A DNA stretch of 5,496 nucleotides. Origin: Rhodospirillales bacterium. Its GTDB lineage: Bacteria > Pseudomonadota > Alphaproteobacteria > Rhodospirillales > 2-02-FULL-58-16. This document shows, in pieces, positions 1 through 5,496 of this stretch; the first letter of the stretch is position 1, and the number at the start of each line of letters is the position of its first letter. The notes beneath the pieces were generated by a model. It saw only the letters and a program-made list of their open reading frames with translations. It had not been told where the DNA came from and did not search any database. Location of the stretch: the NCBI GenBank assembly GCA_021775195.1, contig JAJFIG010000328.1:1-5496 (forward strand), given 5' to 3'. The translations under genes and the position numbers were made by a program.

Positions 1-410
1 TGGCGTGAATACCCCATGGCGTTGCGCAGACGGTCGATACCGTCGCGCTGCACAAGTCCCATGGTCCCGGCATAGAAATACGGCCAGACGGTCTCCGGCC
101 CGTGCCTTTCGCTGGCCGCCGTCAGCTCGCCGGCGACCGTGTCCAGCGCCTCGTCCCACGAAATGGGCTCGAAGGACTCCATGCCGATACCTTTCGGCCC
201 CACCCGGCGTAATGGCGTCGTCAGCCGGTCCGGGTGGTGAACGCGTTCGGCGTAGCGGGCCACCTTGGCGCAAACCACTCCCGAGGTATAAGTGTTGGCT
301 TCGGCCCCGCGCACCCGCCCGATGGTGTGCGCGTCAAGGCGCTCCACCTCCAGGGCGCAGGTGCTGGGACAGTCGTGCGGGCAGACGGAGGGAACGAATT
401 CGGAGGTCAT
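1..410 (-). CDS. Molybdopterin-dependent oxidoreductase, N-terminal part (cut by window edge)
   Basis: This is the first 136 codons of a molybdopterin (bis-MGD) oxidoreductase of the BisC/formate-dehydrogenase superfamily (COG0243); the rest lies beyond the left edge. The ATG is at 410 on the minus strand. The N-terminus has Cys10, Cys14 and Cys18 (CPHDCPSTC) and Cys47 (GVVCAKV), the four-cysteine [4Fe-4S] motif of this superfamily. HPDRLTTPLRRVG (residues 59-71) and ISWDEALD (83-90) follow, both typical of the start of the Mo-cofactor domain. There is no twin-arginine or other signal peptide, so a cytoplasmic enzyme is likely. The substrate cannot be told from this part. The gene lies 72 bases downstream of the DUF3179 gene on the same strand and may share its transcript, although a weak promoter can be drawn in the gap. 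The ribosome binding site is weak. The family is well supported; the exact enzyme is unknown. Confidence 0.9.
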   Translation of the reverse strand, partial: MTSEFVPSVCPHDCPSTCALEVERLDAHTIGRVRGAEANTYTSGVVCAKVARYAERVHHPDRLTTPLRRVGPKGIGMESFEPISWDEALDTVAGELTAASERHGPETVWPYFYAGTMGLVQRDGIDRLRNAMGYSR

Positions 411-443
411 GTTTACGGGGCTCAGCCAGTCAGAACGGCCAGG

Positions 444-472
444 AATGTAACCCCCGGCCCACCCTGGAGCAA
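444..472 (-). promoter_or_regulatory. Possible sigma70-like promoter for the molybdopterin oxidoreductase
   Basis: Read on the minus strand, TTGCTC (467-472) is followed after exactly 17 bases by TACATT (444-449), about 34 bases before the ATG at 410. The -35 matches the consensus at 3 of 6 positions and the -10 at 4 of 6. In a GC-rich spacer this is the best AT-containing candidate, but it is weak and the gene may instead be read through from the DUF3179 gene. Confidence 0.25.
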
Positions 473-482
473 CCTTGGTCCG

Positions 483-1484
483 TTATTCGGTGTGGATCGT
501 GCCTTTCGGATGAAAGGCGTGGAAGACGAAGGCAAAGGTCACGTCGTGCACAACGTCTTCGGCCTTGCCGTTCCTGTTCCTTTGCACGACCACATTACCC
601 ACGTCGCGGCCACGTTTGATGACCCGGGTGTCGAGGGCCGAATTCTGGCCCGATTCCCAACTCAGCTTCAGGTCCCCCTTGGCGATGGAGCCCTGTTTCC
701 TGAGCAGGGGCAGGCTCCAGGCCTCGCCATCGACGACGATGACCCGCACCATGGGCTCGATACCCTCGGGCAGGTCGCCGCGATAGAGAAACGGGAATGC
801 CGAGCTGTCGTAACTCACATAGGGGTTGACGCCGTACCGGCGAAAGACGCTGCCGGACACAAGCACCGTGCCCTTTGGCGACCGGGCACGGAATCGGGCA
901 AAGGACTCCTGGCGCGACGGCAGCATTTTCAGCGTCGTACCGGTCATCTTGCCGACGATGGCCTGGCCCATGAACTGCTGCCACCAGCTTTCGGTCTGCC
1001 GGTCGTACATCACCAGGTCCGAGTTTCTCAGCTTGCCGGTGGTGCCAAAGTCCAGCACCTTGCCGTCCACCCGGCGGTCGAAGACGATGCTCGAATTGCA
1101 CAGCGGGCAATAGGTGATGGTCACCGGAACGCCGCCGAGGGTGTCGTTGACGATCTCGTGCTGGGTCAGGATGCCCAGCGGGTAGGCCCGGCTTTCCCCA
1201 TTGACGGTAACGCCGATGACCGGCTCCGTGTCTGCAAGGTCGGTGACCTCGGCAATCGGTGCATGTTTCGGATCGTCGATAGCCGGAATACCGTCCTTGG
1301 GCGGCCCGCCCGACATGATATCGTCGAGATCGATCGAGTGTTTCGTGAAATCCGTCGACGGCCACTCGATGGACCAGAACGTCGGATTCGCGCCCGCGCC
1401 CCCCGGCAAGACGAGCAGCCCGGCGGCGACCAATGCCGCGGAAACCAAAGCCCACGACAATCCTCCGTGAATTTTGCGTATCAT
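483..1484 (-). CDS. Exported DUF3179 domain-containing protein
   Basis: A 333-residue exported protein of the DUF3179 family, whose biochemical role is not established. The start at 1484 is chosen because AAGG lies 7 bases upstream (1492-1495) and because it gives a clean signal peptide: MIRK, a hydrophobic stretch at about residues 9-26, and a likely cleavage after AGA (32). The open frame continues upstream to 1814, but that would overlap the divergent oxidoreductase gene. Family features are RAYP (99-102), HEIVND (109-114), TYCPLCNSS (124-132, with Cys126 and Cys129) and SDLVMYDRQTESWWQQF (155-171). The CxxC pair with His109 could bind a metal or form a disulfide; this is inference. The mature protein should be periplasmic or extracytoplasmic. 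It is the first gene of a probable two-gene minus-strand unit with the molybdopterin oxidoreductase. The frame is intact to the TAA at 483-485. Confidence 0.93.
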   Translation of the reverse strand: MIRKIHGGLSWALVSAALVAAGLLVLPGGAGANPTFWSIEWPSTDFTKHSIDLDDIMSGGPPKDGIPAIDDPKHAPIAEVTDLADTEPVIGVTVNGESRAYPLGILTQHEIVNDTLGGVPVTITYCPLCNSSIVFDRRVDGKVLDFGTTGKLRNSDLVMYDRQTESWWQQFMGQAIVGKMTGTTLKMLPSRQESFARFRARSPKGTVLVSGSVFRRYGVNPYVSYDSSAFPFLYRGDLPEGIEPMVRVIVVDGEAWSLPLLRKQGSIAKGDLKLSWESGQNSALDTRVIKRGRDVGNVVVQRNRNGKAEDVVHDVTFAFVFHAFHPKGTIHTE

Positions 1485-1491
1485 CCGGCTA

Positions 1492-1495
1492 CCTT
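1492..1495 (-). promoter_or_regulatory. Ribosome binding site of the DUF3179 gene
   Basis: AAGG on the minus strand sits 7 bases before the ATG at 1484. It supports this start over the longer upstream reading, which would run into the divergent gene. Confidence 0.6.
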
Positions 1496-1570
1496 GGCCC
1501 TTCTCGGTCGTTTTGGGCAAGCCAATCCCGGTCAAATCTTGGTGAACAAGGCCGTTTCCCCCGTTCCGCG

Positions 1571-1601
1571 TGATCCAGCGACCAGTTGCTTGACCAGCGA
1601 C
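1571..1601 (+). repeat. Tandem TGA(T)CCAGCGAC direct repeat, possible operator
   Basis: TGATCCAGCGAC (1571-1582) and TGACCAGCGAC (1591-1601) lie about 19-20 bases apart, close to two helical turns, in the divergent spacer between the DUF3179 and FAD-oxidoreductase genes. A third copy, TGATCCAGCGA, is at 4836-4846 in the other divergent spacer. The arrangement would suit a tandem binding site for a regulator. No regulator gene is in the window, and chance similarity in GC-rich DNA is possible. Confidence 0.3.
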
Positions 1602-1618
1602 GCCTGGGCTCGCACACT
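1590..1618 (+). promoter_or_regulatory. Possible promoter for the FAD oxidoreductase gene
   Basis: TTGACC (1590-1595, 5 of 6 matches to the -35 consensus) is followed after 17 bases by CACACT (1613-1618, only 3 of 6 to the -10). It lies about 33 bases before the ATG at 1651. The -35 is good and the -10 poor. The element overlaps the second TGACCAGCGAC repeat, so a protein bound there could affect initiation. The rest of the 166-base spacer shows no convincing minus-strand promoter. Confidence 0.3.
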
Positions 1619-1650
1619 CCGCGCCGTCGGAATCGGGAGCATGAAAAGGA

Positions 1651-2763
1651 ATGACTGACGCCGTCGACTGTGCCGTGATCGGGGCCGGTGTGATCGGATT
1701 GGCTGTCGCCCGGGCCCTGGCCCTGACGGGGCGCGAGGTTATCGTGCTCGAGGCGGCGGAAACCATCGGCACCGGGATCAGTTCGCGTAACAGCGAGGTC
1801 ATCCACGCCGGCATCTACTATCCCAAGAACAGCCTCAAGGCCCGCTTCTGCGTGCAGGGACGGAAATTGCTGTACCGCTACTGTGCCGATCACGGCCTCG
1901 AACACCGCCGCTGCGGCAAACTGATTGTCGCCGAGAACGAAGGGCAAATGCCGGCGCTTGACGATCTCCGTGCCCGCGGCGAGGCCAACGGGGTCGAGGA
2001 GCTCGAAATCCTGGACCGCGATGCTGTCGAGCGCATGGAGCCGGCCTTGAAGGCGGTGGCGGCCCTGCACTCGCCGGTTACCGGCATTTTCGACAGCCAT
2101 GCCTACATGCTCAGCCTCCAGGGCGACGCCGAGGCCGCCGGGACCATGATCGCCTTCCACAGTCCGGTCCAAGGCGGCCGCGTCGACAACGGGCACATTG
2201 TCCTTGGTGTCGGCGGCGACGAACCCATGGATCTGCCCTGTCGTACCGTCGTCAATGCCGCCGGCCTCGGCGCCCAAAATTTCGCGCGGGACCTCGTGGG
2301 ACTTTCGCCTTCCACAATCCCCACGCAGCACCTGGCCAAGGGCAATTATTTTCACCTGACGGGAAAGCCACCGTTCACCCACCTGATCTATCCCGTGCCC
2401 GACCCCCAATCCGCCAGTCTTGGGGTCCACTACACCTTGGACCTGGGGGGACAGGCTAAATTCGGCCCCGACGTCGAATGGACCGATGCCATCAATTTCG
2501 ATGTCGATCCCGGCCGCGGCGACGCCTTTTACGCCGCCGTCCGCCGCTACTGGCCCGACCTTTCCGACGGCGCGCTACAGCCCGGATACGCAGGCGTTCG
2601 CCCGAAGCTCCAGGCCCGTGGCGAGGCACCGGCGGATTTCGTCGTTCAGGGACCCGACGTGCACGGGATTCCAGGCCTGATCAACTTATATGGAATTGAA
2701 TCTCCGGGCCTGACGTCGTCCCTGGCAATCGCCGACGCGGTCGCCGGGATGCTCGAGCGGTAA
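1651..2763 (+). CDS. FAD-dependent oxidoreductase, L-2-hydroxyglutarate dehydrogenase-like (DAO family)
   Basis: A 370-residue flavoprotein of the DAO fold (PF01266), closest by eye to L-2-hydroxyglutarate dehydrogenases (LhgO/L2HGDH). The N-terminal Rossmann motif is GAGVIG (11-16), with Glu34 at the end of the second strand to bind the FAD ribose. SSRNSEVIHAGIYYP (44-58) followed by SLKARFCVQG matches the family's segment near the flavin. VVNAAGLGA (200-208), YAGVRPKL and LYGIESPGLTSSLAIAD near the C-terminus are the other conserved FAD/substrate-site elements. No signal peptide is seen, so it is cytoplasmic or loosely membrane-associated. Likely role: oxidation of a 2-hydroxy acid to the keto acid, passing electrons from FAD to an acceptor. 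The exact substrate is inferred only. AAAGGA lies directly against the ATG; GGGAG at 1635-1639 is a better-spaced alternative. The next codon that could start is too close to the FAD loop. The secreted TIM-barrel gene follows after 68 bases. Confidence 0.9.
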   Translation: MTDAVDCAVIGAGVIGLAVARALALTGREVIVLEAAETIGTGISSRNSEVIHAGIYYPKNSLKARFCVQGRKLLYRYCADHGLEHRRCGKLIVAENEGQMPALDDLRARGEANGVEELEILDRDAVERMEPALKAVAALHSPVTGIFDSHAYMLSLQGDAEAAGTMIAFHSPVQGGRVDNGHIVLGVGGDEPMDLPCRTVVNAAGLGAQNFARDLVGLSPSTIPTQHLAKGNYFHLTGKPPFTHLIYPVPDPQSASLGVHYTLDLGGQAKFGPDVEWTDAINFDVDPGRGDAFYAAVRRYWPDLSDGALQPGYAGVRPKLQARGEAPADFVVQGPDVHGIPGLINLYGIESPGLTSSLAIADAVAGMLER

Positions 2764-2817
2764 TTCCCTTTCCCAAGACGCCCCCGGTTGGGCTAAAACT
2801 GACCAGCCCCAGTGGAC

Positions 2818-2823
2818 GAAGGA
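2818..2823 (+). promoter_or_regulatory. Ribosome binding site that decides the start of the secreted barrel protein
   Basis: GAAGGA (2818-2823) is 8 bases before the ATG at 2832. It has no spacing to the in-frame ATG at 2823, whose first base is part of the site. This favours 2832 as the true start and makes the protein 356 rather than 359 residues. Confidence 0.6.
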
Positions 2824-2831
2824 TGGCATCC

Positions 2832-3902
2832 ATGTACGGCCCACGGATAGCAGCACTCGCCGTTTTTCTCCTTCTGACCCCGTTCCCCACCCATGCACAG
2901 ACTCCCGCGCCGACGGCATCCGGAAAGCAGAAAACCGAGGCCGCGCCTGCCGCTATTCCGGCCGTTGTTGATTTTCGCGAGGAAATGCGCCGGTTCGTGC
3001 AATTGGTCAGCACCTTCGCCCGTCAGCACCGACCCGATTTCGTTGTCTTGCCCCAGAACGCCCTCGAACTGCTGAACAAGGTCGATCCGTTAGATGATAC
3101 CCTCAAGGTACCGGCGCGAACCTACATGCGGTCCATCGACGGGGTGCTTCAGGAATCACTGTTCTACGGCAAACCGGAATTCGGTAAGCCGACCCCCGAA
3201 AAAAGCCAAAAAAGACTCATCGAGCTAGCGGATTTCGCCAAGTCCAACGGGCTCAAGGTCCTGGTGGTCGATTACGCCAAGGAACGAAAACCGGTCCAGG
3301 ACTCCCTGCGCAGGAACGCGGCCCGGGGCTACGTCGGCTTCGCCGCCCCCGGCCGGGACATGGCCCTCAATCGCTTGCCGTCCTATGCCAATTGGCCCCG
3401 CGCCGAGAATTCCCTGAGCATCCTGTCCCTGAAGAACGTCAAGAACTTCGTCGCCATCCGAAATTCAGCCCCCATGGGACGCCAGGACGAATTCGCCATG
3501 AAAGTCCATGGGACCAACTTCGACATGGTCATCGTCGATGTCTTTCACGGCCGGGTTCCGCTGAGCAAACAGGCGGTCGAAACACTCAAATACAAGAAGC
3601 TGGGCGCCCGGCGGCTGGTCCTGGCCTATCTCAACATCGGCGCCGCCGCGAGCTACCATTACTACTGGAAGCCCAAGTGGCGGGAGGGGTCACCGATCTG
3701 GATCAGCGCCCCCTTCCGCAACGACCCGGACAAGTACTACGTCGAGTACTGGCGCCCCGAATGGCAAAAGATCATCACCGGCGACAACAAGTCCTATCTG
3801 TTCGGGATTATCGACCAGGGCTTTGACGGCGTCGTCCTCGACGGCGTGGAGACCTATCGGTTCTTCGAGACCGGCGGCGAACTGGAACAGGCCGGCAATT
3901 AA
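2832..3902 (+). CDS. Secreted TM1410/GH114-like TIM-barrel protein with circularly permuted motif order
   Basis: A 356-residue protein related to the TM1410/MJ1477 group (COG2342, predicted endo-alpha-1,4-polygalactosaminidase). Residues 1-22 form a signal peptide (cleavage after THA); 23-44 are a Pro/Ala-rich linker. Motifs in order: long helix VVDFREEMRRFVQLVSTFAR (45-64), PDFVVLPQN (68-76), SIDGVLQESLFYG (101-113), KVLVVDY (142-148), RGYVGF (165-170), KNVKNFVAI (201-209), FDMVIVD (230-236), RLVLAYLNIG (261-270), YYVEYW (302-307), GFDGVVLDGVETY (330-342). In the family as I know it, the segments from KNVKNF to GFDG come first and the DF..PQN to GY half second, so the halves appear swapped. 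The usual GEAE after YLNIG is GAAA (270-273), so hydrolase activity is uncertain. Acids at Asp236, Asp337 and Glu340 remain. It may be co-transcribed with the FAD oxidoreductase. An in-frame ATG at 2823 is the alternative start. Confidence 0.85.
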   Translation: MYGPRIAALAVFLLLTPFPTHAQTPAPTASGKQKTEAAPAAIPAVVDFREEMRRFVQLVSTFARQHRPDFVVLPQNALELLNKVDPLDDTLKVPARTYMRSIDGVLQESLFYGKPEFGKPTPEKSQKRLIELADFAKSNGLKVLVVDYAKERKPVQDSLRRNAARGYVGFAAPGRDMALNRLPSYANWPRAENSLSILSLKNVKNFVAIRNSAPMGRQDEFAMKVHGTNFDMVIVDVFHGRVPLSKQAVETLKYKKLGARRLVLAYLNIGAAASYHYYWKPKWREGSPIWISAPFRNDPDKYYVEYWRPEWQKIITGDNKSYLFGIIDQGFDGVVLDGVETYRFFETGGELEQAGN

Positions 3903-3905
3903 GGT

Positions 3906-4748
3906 CTATTTCCCCTTTTTCGGGCTGATCTTCTCCCAGTCCTCGTCACTCAGTTGGTTGGCGAAGTTGAACTGGCCGGCGCCGGCGAGCCATTCACCGC
4001 CATCGATGGTGATTACGTCACCGTTGATGTAGCCGGCTTCGTCGGAAACCAGGTAGGCCGCCAGGTTCGTGAGCTCCCTGTGATCTCCCGTACGGCCCAG
4101 CGGGTTGCGCGTCTCCCAAAGCTTCGCCAGGTCTTCGTTCGGGACCAGGCGCTCCCACGCACCCTGGGTCGGGAACGGTCCCGGCGCGATGGCGTTCAGG
4201 CGCACCCCCTTCGGACCCCACTCCACCGCCAGGCTTCGGGTCATGGCGAGGACACCCGCCTTGGCCATGGCCGACGGCACGACGAAGGCCGAACCGGTCC
4301 AGGCATAGGTGGTCACGAGGCTGAGCACGGTACCCTTGTGTTTGGTCTCGATCCATCGCTTGCCACAGGCCAGGGTCATGTAGGCCGAACCGTGCAGAAC
4401 GATGTTGACCACCGCGTCCACGGCCCTCGGCGACAGGTCCTCGGTGCGGGCCAGGAAGTTGCCGGCGGCGTTGTTGACCAGGACATCGATGGGGGCCTCT
4501 TGCCAAAACGAATCGACCGTCTCCTCCACGGCATCGGCGTCCCGGATGTCCAGGGGGCGCCAGCCGATTGAACCACCCGTGGCCTCGGCCAGTTCCTTTG
4601 CCGTTTCCTCCAGGACGTCGGCGCGCCGGCCACAGATCAGGACCTCGGCCCCCAGTTCCATGAAATGGTGCGCCATGCTCTTGCCCAATCCGGTTCCGCC
4701 ACCGGTGATCAGGATGCGTTTGTTTCTCAGGAGATCGTCAACGAACAT
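3906..4748 (-). CDS. SDR oxidoreductase of the 2,4-dienoyl-CoA reductase type
   Basis: A 280-residue short-chain dehydrogenase/reductase. The NAD(P)-binding loop is TGGGTGLG (15-22); Arg41-Arg42 after the second strand suggests NADPH preference. NNAAGNF is at 92-98, Tyr148 in TTYAWTG, Ser159 and Lys163 in VVPSAMAKAG, and PGPFPTQGAWERL in the substrate loop. The classical Tyr of YxxxK is Ser159. The spacing of Asn97, Tyr148, Ser159 and Lys163 matches human DECR1 Asn148, Tyr199, Ser210 and Lys214 at a constant offset of 51, so this is a dienoyl-CoA-reductase active site and not a broken one. Likely reaction: NADPH-dependent reduction of 2,4-dienoyl-CoA or a related enoyl-CoA in beta-oxidation of unsaturated acids, in the cytoplasm. 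It is divergent from an acyl-CoA synthetase gene, which fits that role. The ATG at 4748 has only a weak GGAA upstream. It ends 3 bases from the convergent secreted-protein gene. Confidence 0.92.
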   Translation of the reverse strand: MFVDDLLRNKRILITGGGTGLGKSMAHHFMELGAEVLICGRRADVLEETAKELAEATGGSIGWRPLDIRDADAVEETVDSFWQEAPIDVLVNNAAGNFLARTEDLSPRAVDAVVNIVLHGSAYMTLACGKRWIETKHKGTVLSLVTTYAWTGSAFVVPSAMAKAGVLAMTRSLAVEWGPKGVRLNAIAPGPFPTQGAWERLVPNEDLAKLWETRNPLGRTGDHRELTNLAAYLVSDEAGYINGDVITIDGGEWLAGAGQFNFANQLSDEDWEKISPKKGK

Positions 4749-4779
4749 GGGTCTGGTTCCGTTCGGGTTTTTCGGGTAT

Positions 4780-4794
4780 CGGCCATCGTGGCCG
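4780..4794. promoter_or_regulatory. Perfect inverted repeat, possible operator
   Basis: CGGCCA and TGGCCG flank a 3-base centre (TCG), giving a perfect 6-base-arm palindrome in the divergent spacer, about 32 bases before the SDR start. GGGTA copies flank it on both sides in direct orientation, 22 bases apart. Dimeric repressors of fatty-acid genes (TetR or GntR type) use sites of this size. The assignment is inference, and the repeat is GC-rich. Confidence 0.3.
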
Positions 4795-4830
4795 TGGGTA
4801 CGCCAAGAATATATCGCTACCCGTACAAAT

Positions 4831-4839
4831 TGCTATGAT
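4831..4839 (+). promoter_or_regulatory. Possible extended -10 promoter for the acyl-CoA synthetase gene
   Basis: TGCTATGAT is an extended -10 element (TGn followed by TATGAT at 4834-4839), placed about 37 bases before the ATG at 4876. No good -35 is found at 16-18 bases upstream, which is tolerable for extended -10 promoters. The TGATCCAGCGA copy at 4836-4846 overlaps it. Confidence 0.35.
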
Positions 4840-4863
4840 CCAGCGAAACGCGGAGACCGGTAG

Positions 4864-4868
4864 GGAGG
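4864..4868 (+). promoter_or_regulatory. Ribosome binding site of the acyl-CoA synthetase gene
   Basis: GGAGG lies 7 bases before the ATG at 4876. It is the strongest Shine-Dalgarno match in the window and supports that start. Confidence 0.75.
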
Positions 4869-4875
4869 GTCGATC

Positions 4876-5496
<621 letters not shown>

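Larger units (their letters stand above)
4749..4875. promoter_or_regulatory. Divergent promoter region between the SDR and acyl-CoA synthetase genes
   Basis: These 127 bases separate the two divergent starts and must hold signals for both. The middle (about 4805-4840) is the most AT-rich part. On the minus strand TATATT (4808-4813) is a possible -10 for the SDR gene but has no good -35. On the plus strand TATGAT is listed separately. GGGTA occurs at 4774-4778 and 4796-4800, and its reverse complement at 4818-4822. Confidence 0.5.

Noticed and set aside
234..1658. Long plus-strand open frame (474 codons) opposite the DUF3179 gene
   Set aside because: It is a GC-driven shadow frame. Its translation shows no recognisable family, while the minus strand carries an intact DUF3179 protein with signal peptide and ribosome binding site.
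1485..1814. Upstream extension of the DUF3179 frame to an ATG at 1814
   Set aside because: The added 110 residues are not DUF3179-like, would bury the signal peptide and would overlap the divergent FAD oxidoreductase gene.
1489..2430. Minus-strand open frame of 313 codons opposite the FAD oxidoreductase
   Set aside because: It has no family signature and lies opposite a clear flavoprotein with all its motifs.
2790..2809. GGGCT/AGCCC hairpin between the FAD oxidoreductase and the secreted barrel gene
   Set aside because: It has only 5 base pairs with a 10-base loop and no T-tract, so it is not a credible terminator.
3910..3925. CCCC-TTTTT-CGGG near the SDR stop as a terminator
   Set aside because: The stem is only 3-4 base pairs and it is part of the coding sequence for the lysine-rich C-terminus.
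3975..3986. GCCGGCGCCGGC palindrome near the end of the SDR gene
   Set aside because: It lies inside coding sequence for Ala-Gly-Ala-Gly and is explained by GC-rich codons.
4260..4305. Loss of the catalytic tyrosine in the SDR (Ser159 in SAMAK)
   Set aside because: It is not a defect. The dienoyl-CoA-reductase subgroup has Ser there and uses an upstream Tyr, which is present as Tyr148.
3954..4571. Plus-strand open frame of 205 codons opposite the SDR
   Set aside because: It is a shadow of the SDR gene, whose minus-strand translation has complete SDR motifs.

Overview
The window is a GC-rich, gene-dense stretch of bacterial chromosome. The protein families are a cytoplasmic molybdopterin oxidoreductase, an exported DUF3179 protein, an FAD oxidoreductase like L-2-hydroxyglutarate dehydrogenase, a TM1410/GH114-like secreted protein, a dienoyl-CoA-reductase-type SDR and an acyl-CoA synthetase. 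The mix and the codon use suggest a proteobacterium, most likely an alphaproteobacterium such as a Rhodospirillales relative; that is inference, because there is no marker gene. I see no tRNA, rRNA, CRISPR array, transposon or phage gene, and no gene-free stretch over 300 bases.

Layout. Minus strand, 1484 to 1: an exported DUF3179 protein (1484-483), then after 72 bases the N-terminal 136 codons of a molybdopterin oxidoreductase that runs off the left edge. A 166-base divergent spacer (1485-1650) follows. Plus strand, 1651-3902: the FAD oxidoreductase, then after 68 bases a secreted TIM-barrel protein of the TM1410/endo-alpha-1,4-polygalactosaminidase type. That gene converges, with only 3 bases between stops, on a minus-strand SDR (4748-3906). 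A 127-base divergent spacer (4749-4875) then leads into a plus-strand acyl-CoA synthetase cut by the right edge just after its ATP-binding loop.

How the genes fit together. The SDR and the acyl-CoA synthetase share a divergent promoter region and fit one task: activating a carboxylic acid to its CoA thioester and reducing a double bond in an unsaturated acyl-CoA. The left-hand genes are not clearly one pathway. Three copies of TGA(T)CCAGCGA fall in the two divergent spacers, two in one and one in the other, which could point to shared control but may be chance.

The most notable observation is the secreted TIM-barrel protein. Its motifs appear in circularly permuted order compared with the TM1410/MJ1477 family as I remember it. 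The motifs of strands beta5-beta8 come first, right after the signal peptide and a Pro/Ala linker, and those of beta1-beta4 follow, ending at the C-terminus. Its usual GEAE-type motif is also replaced by GAAA.
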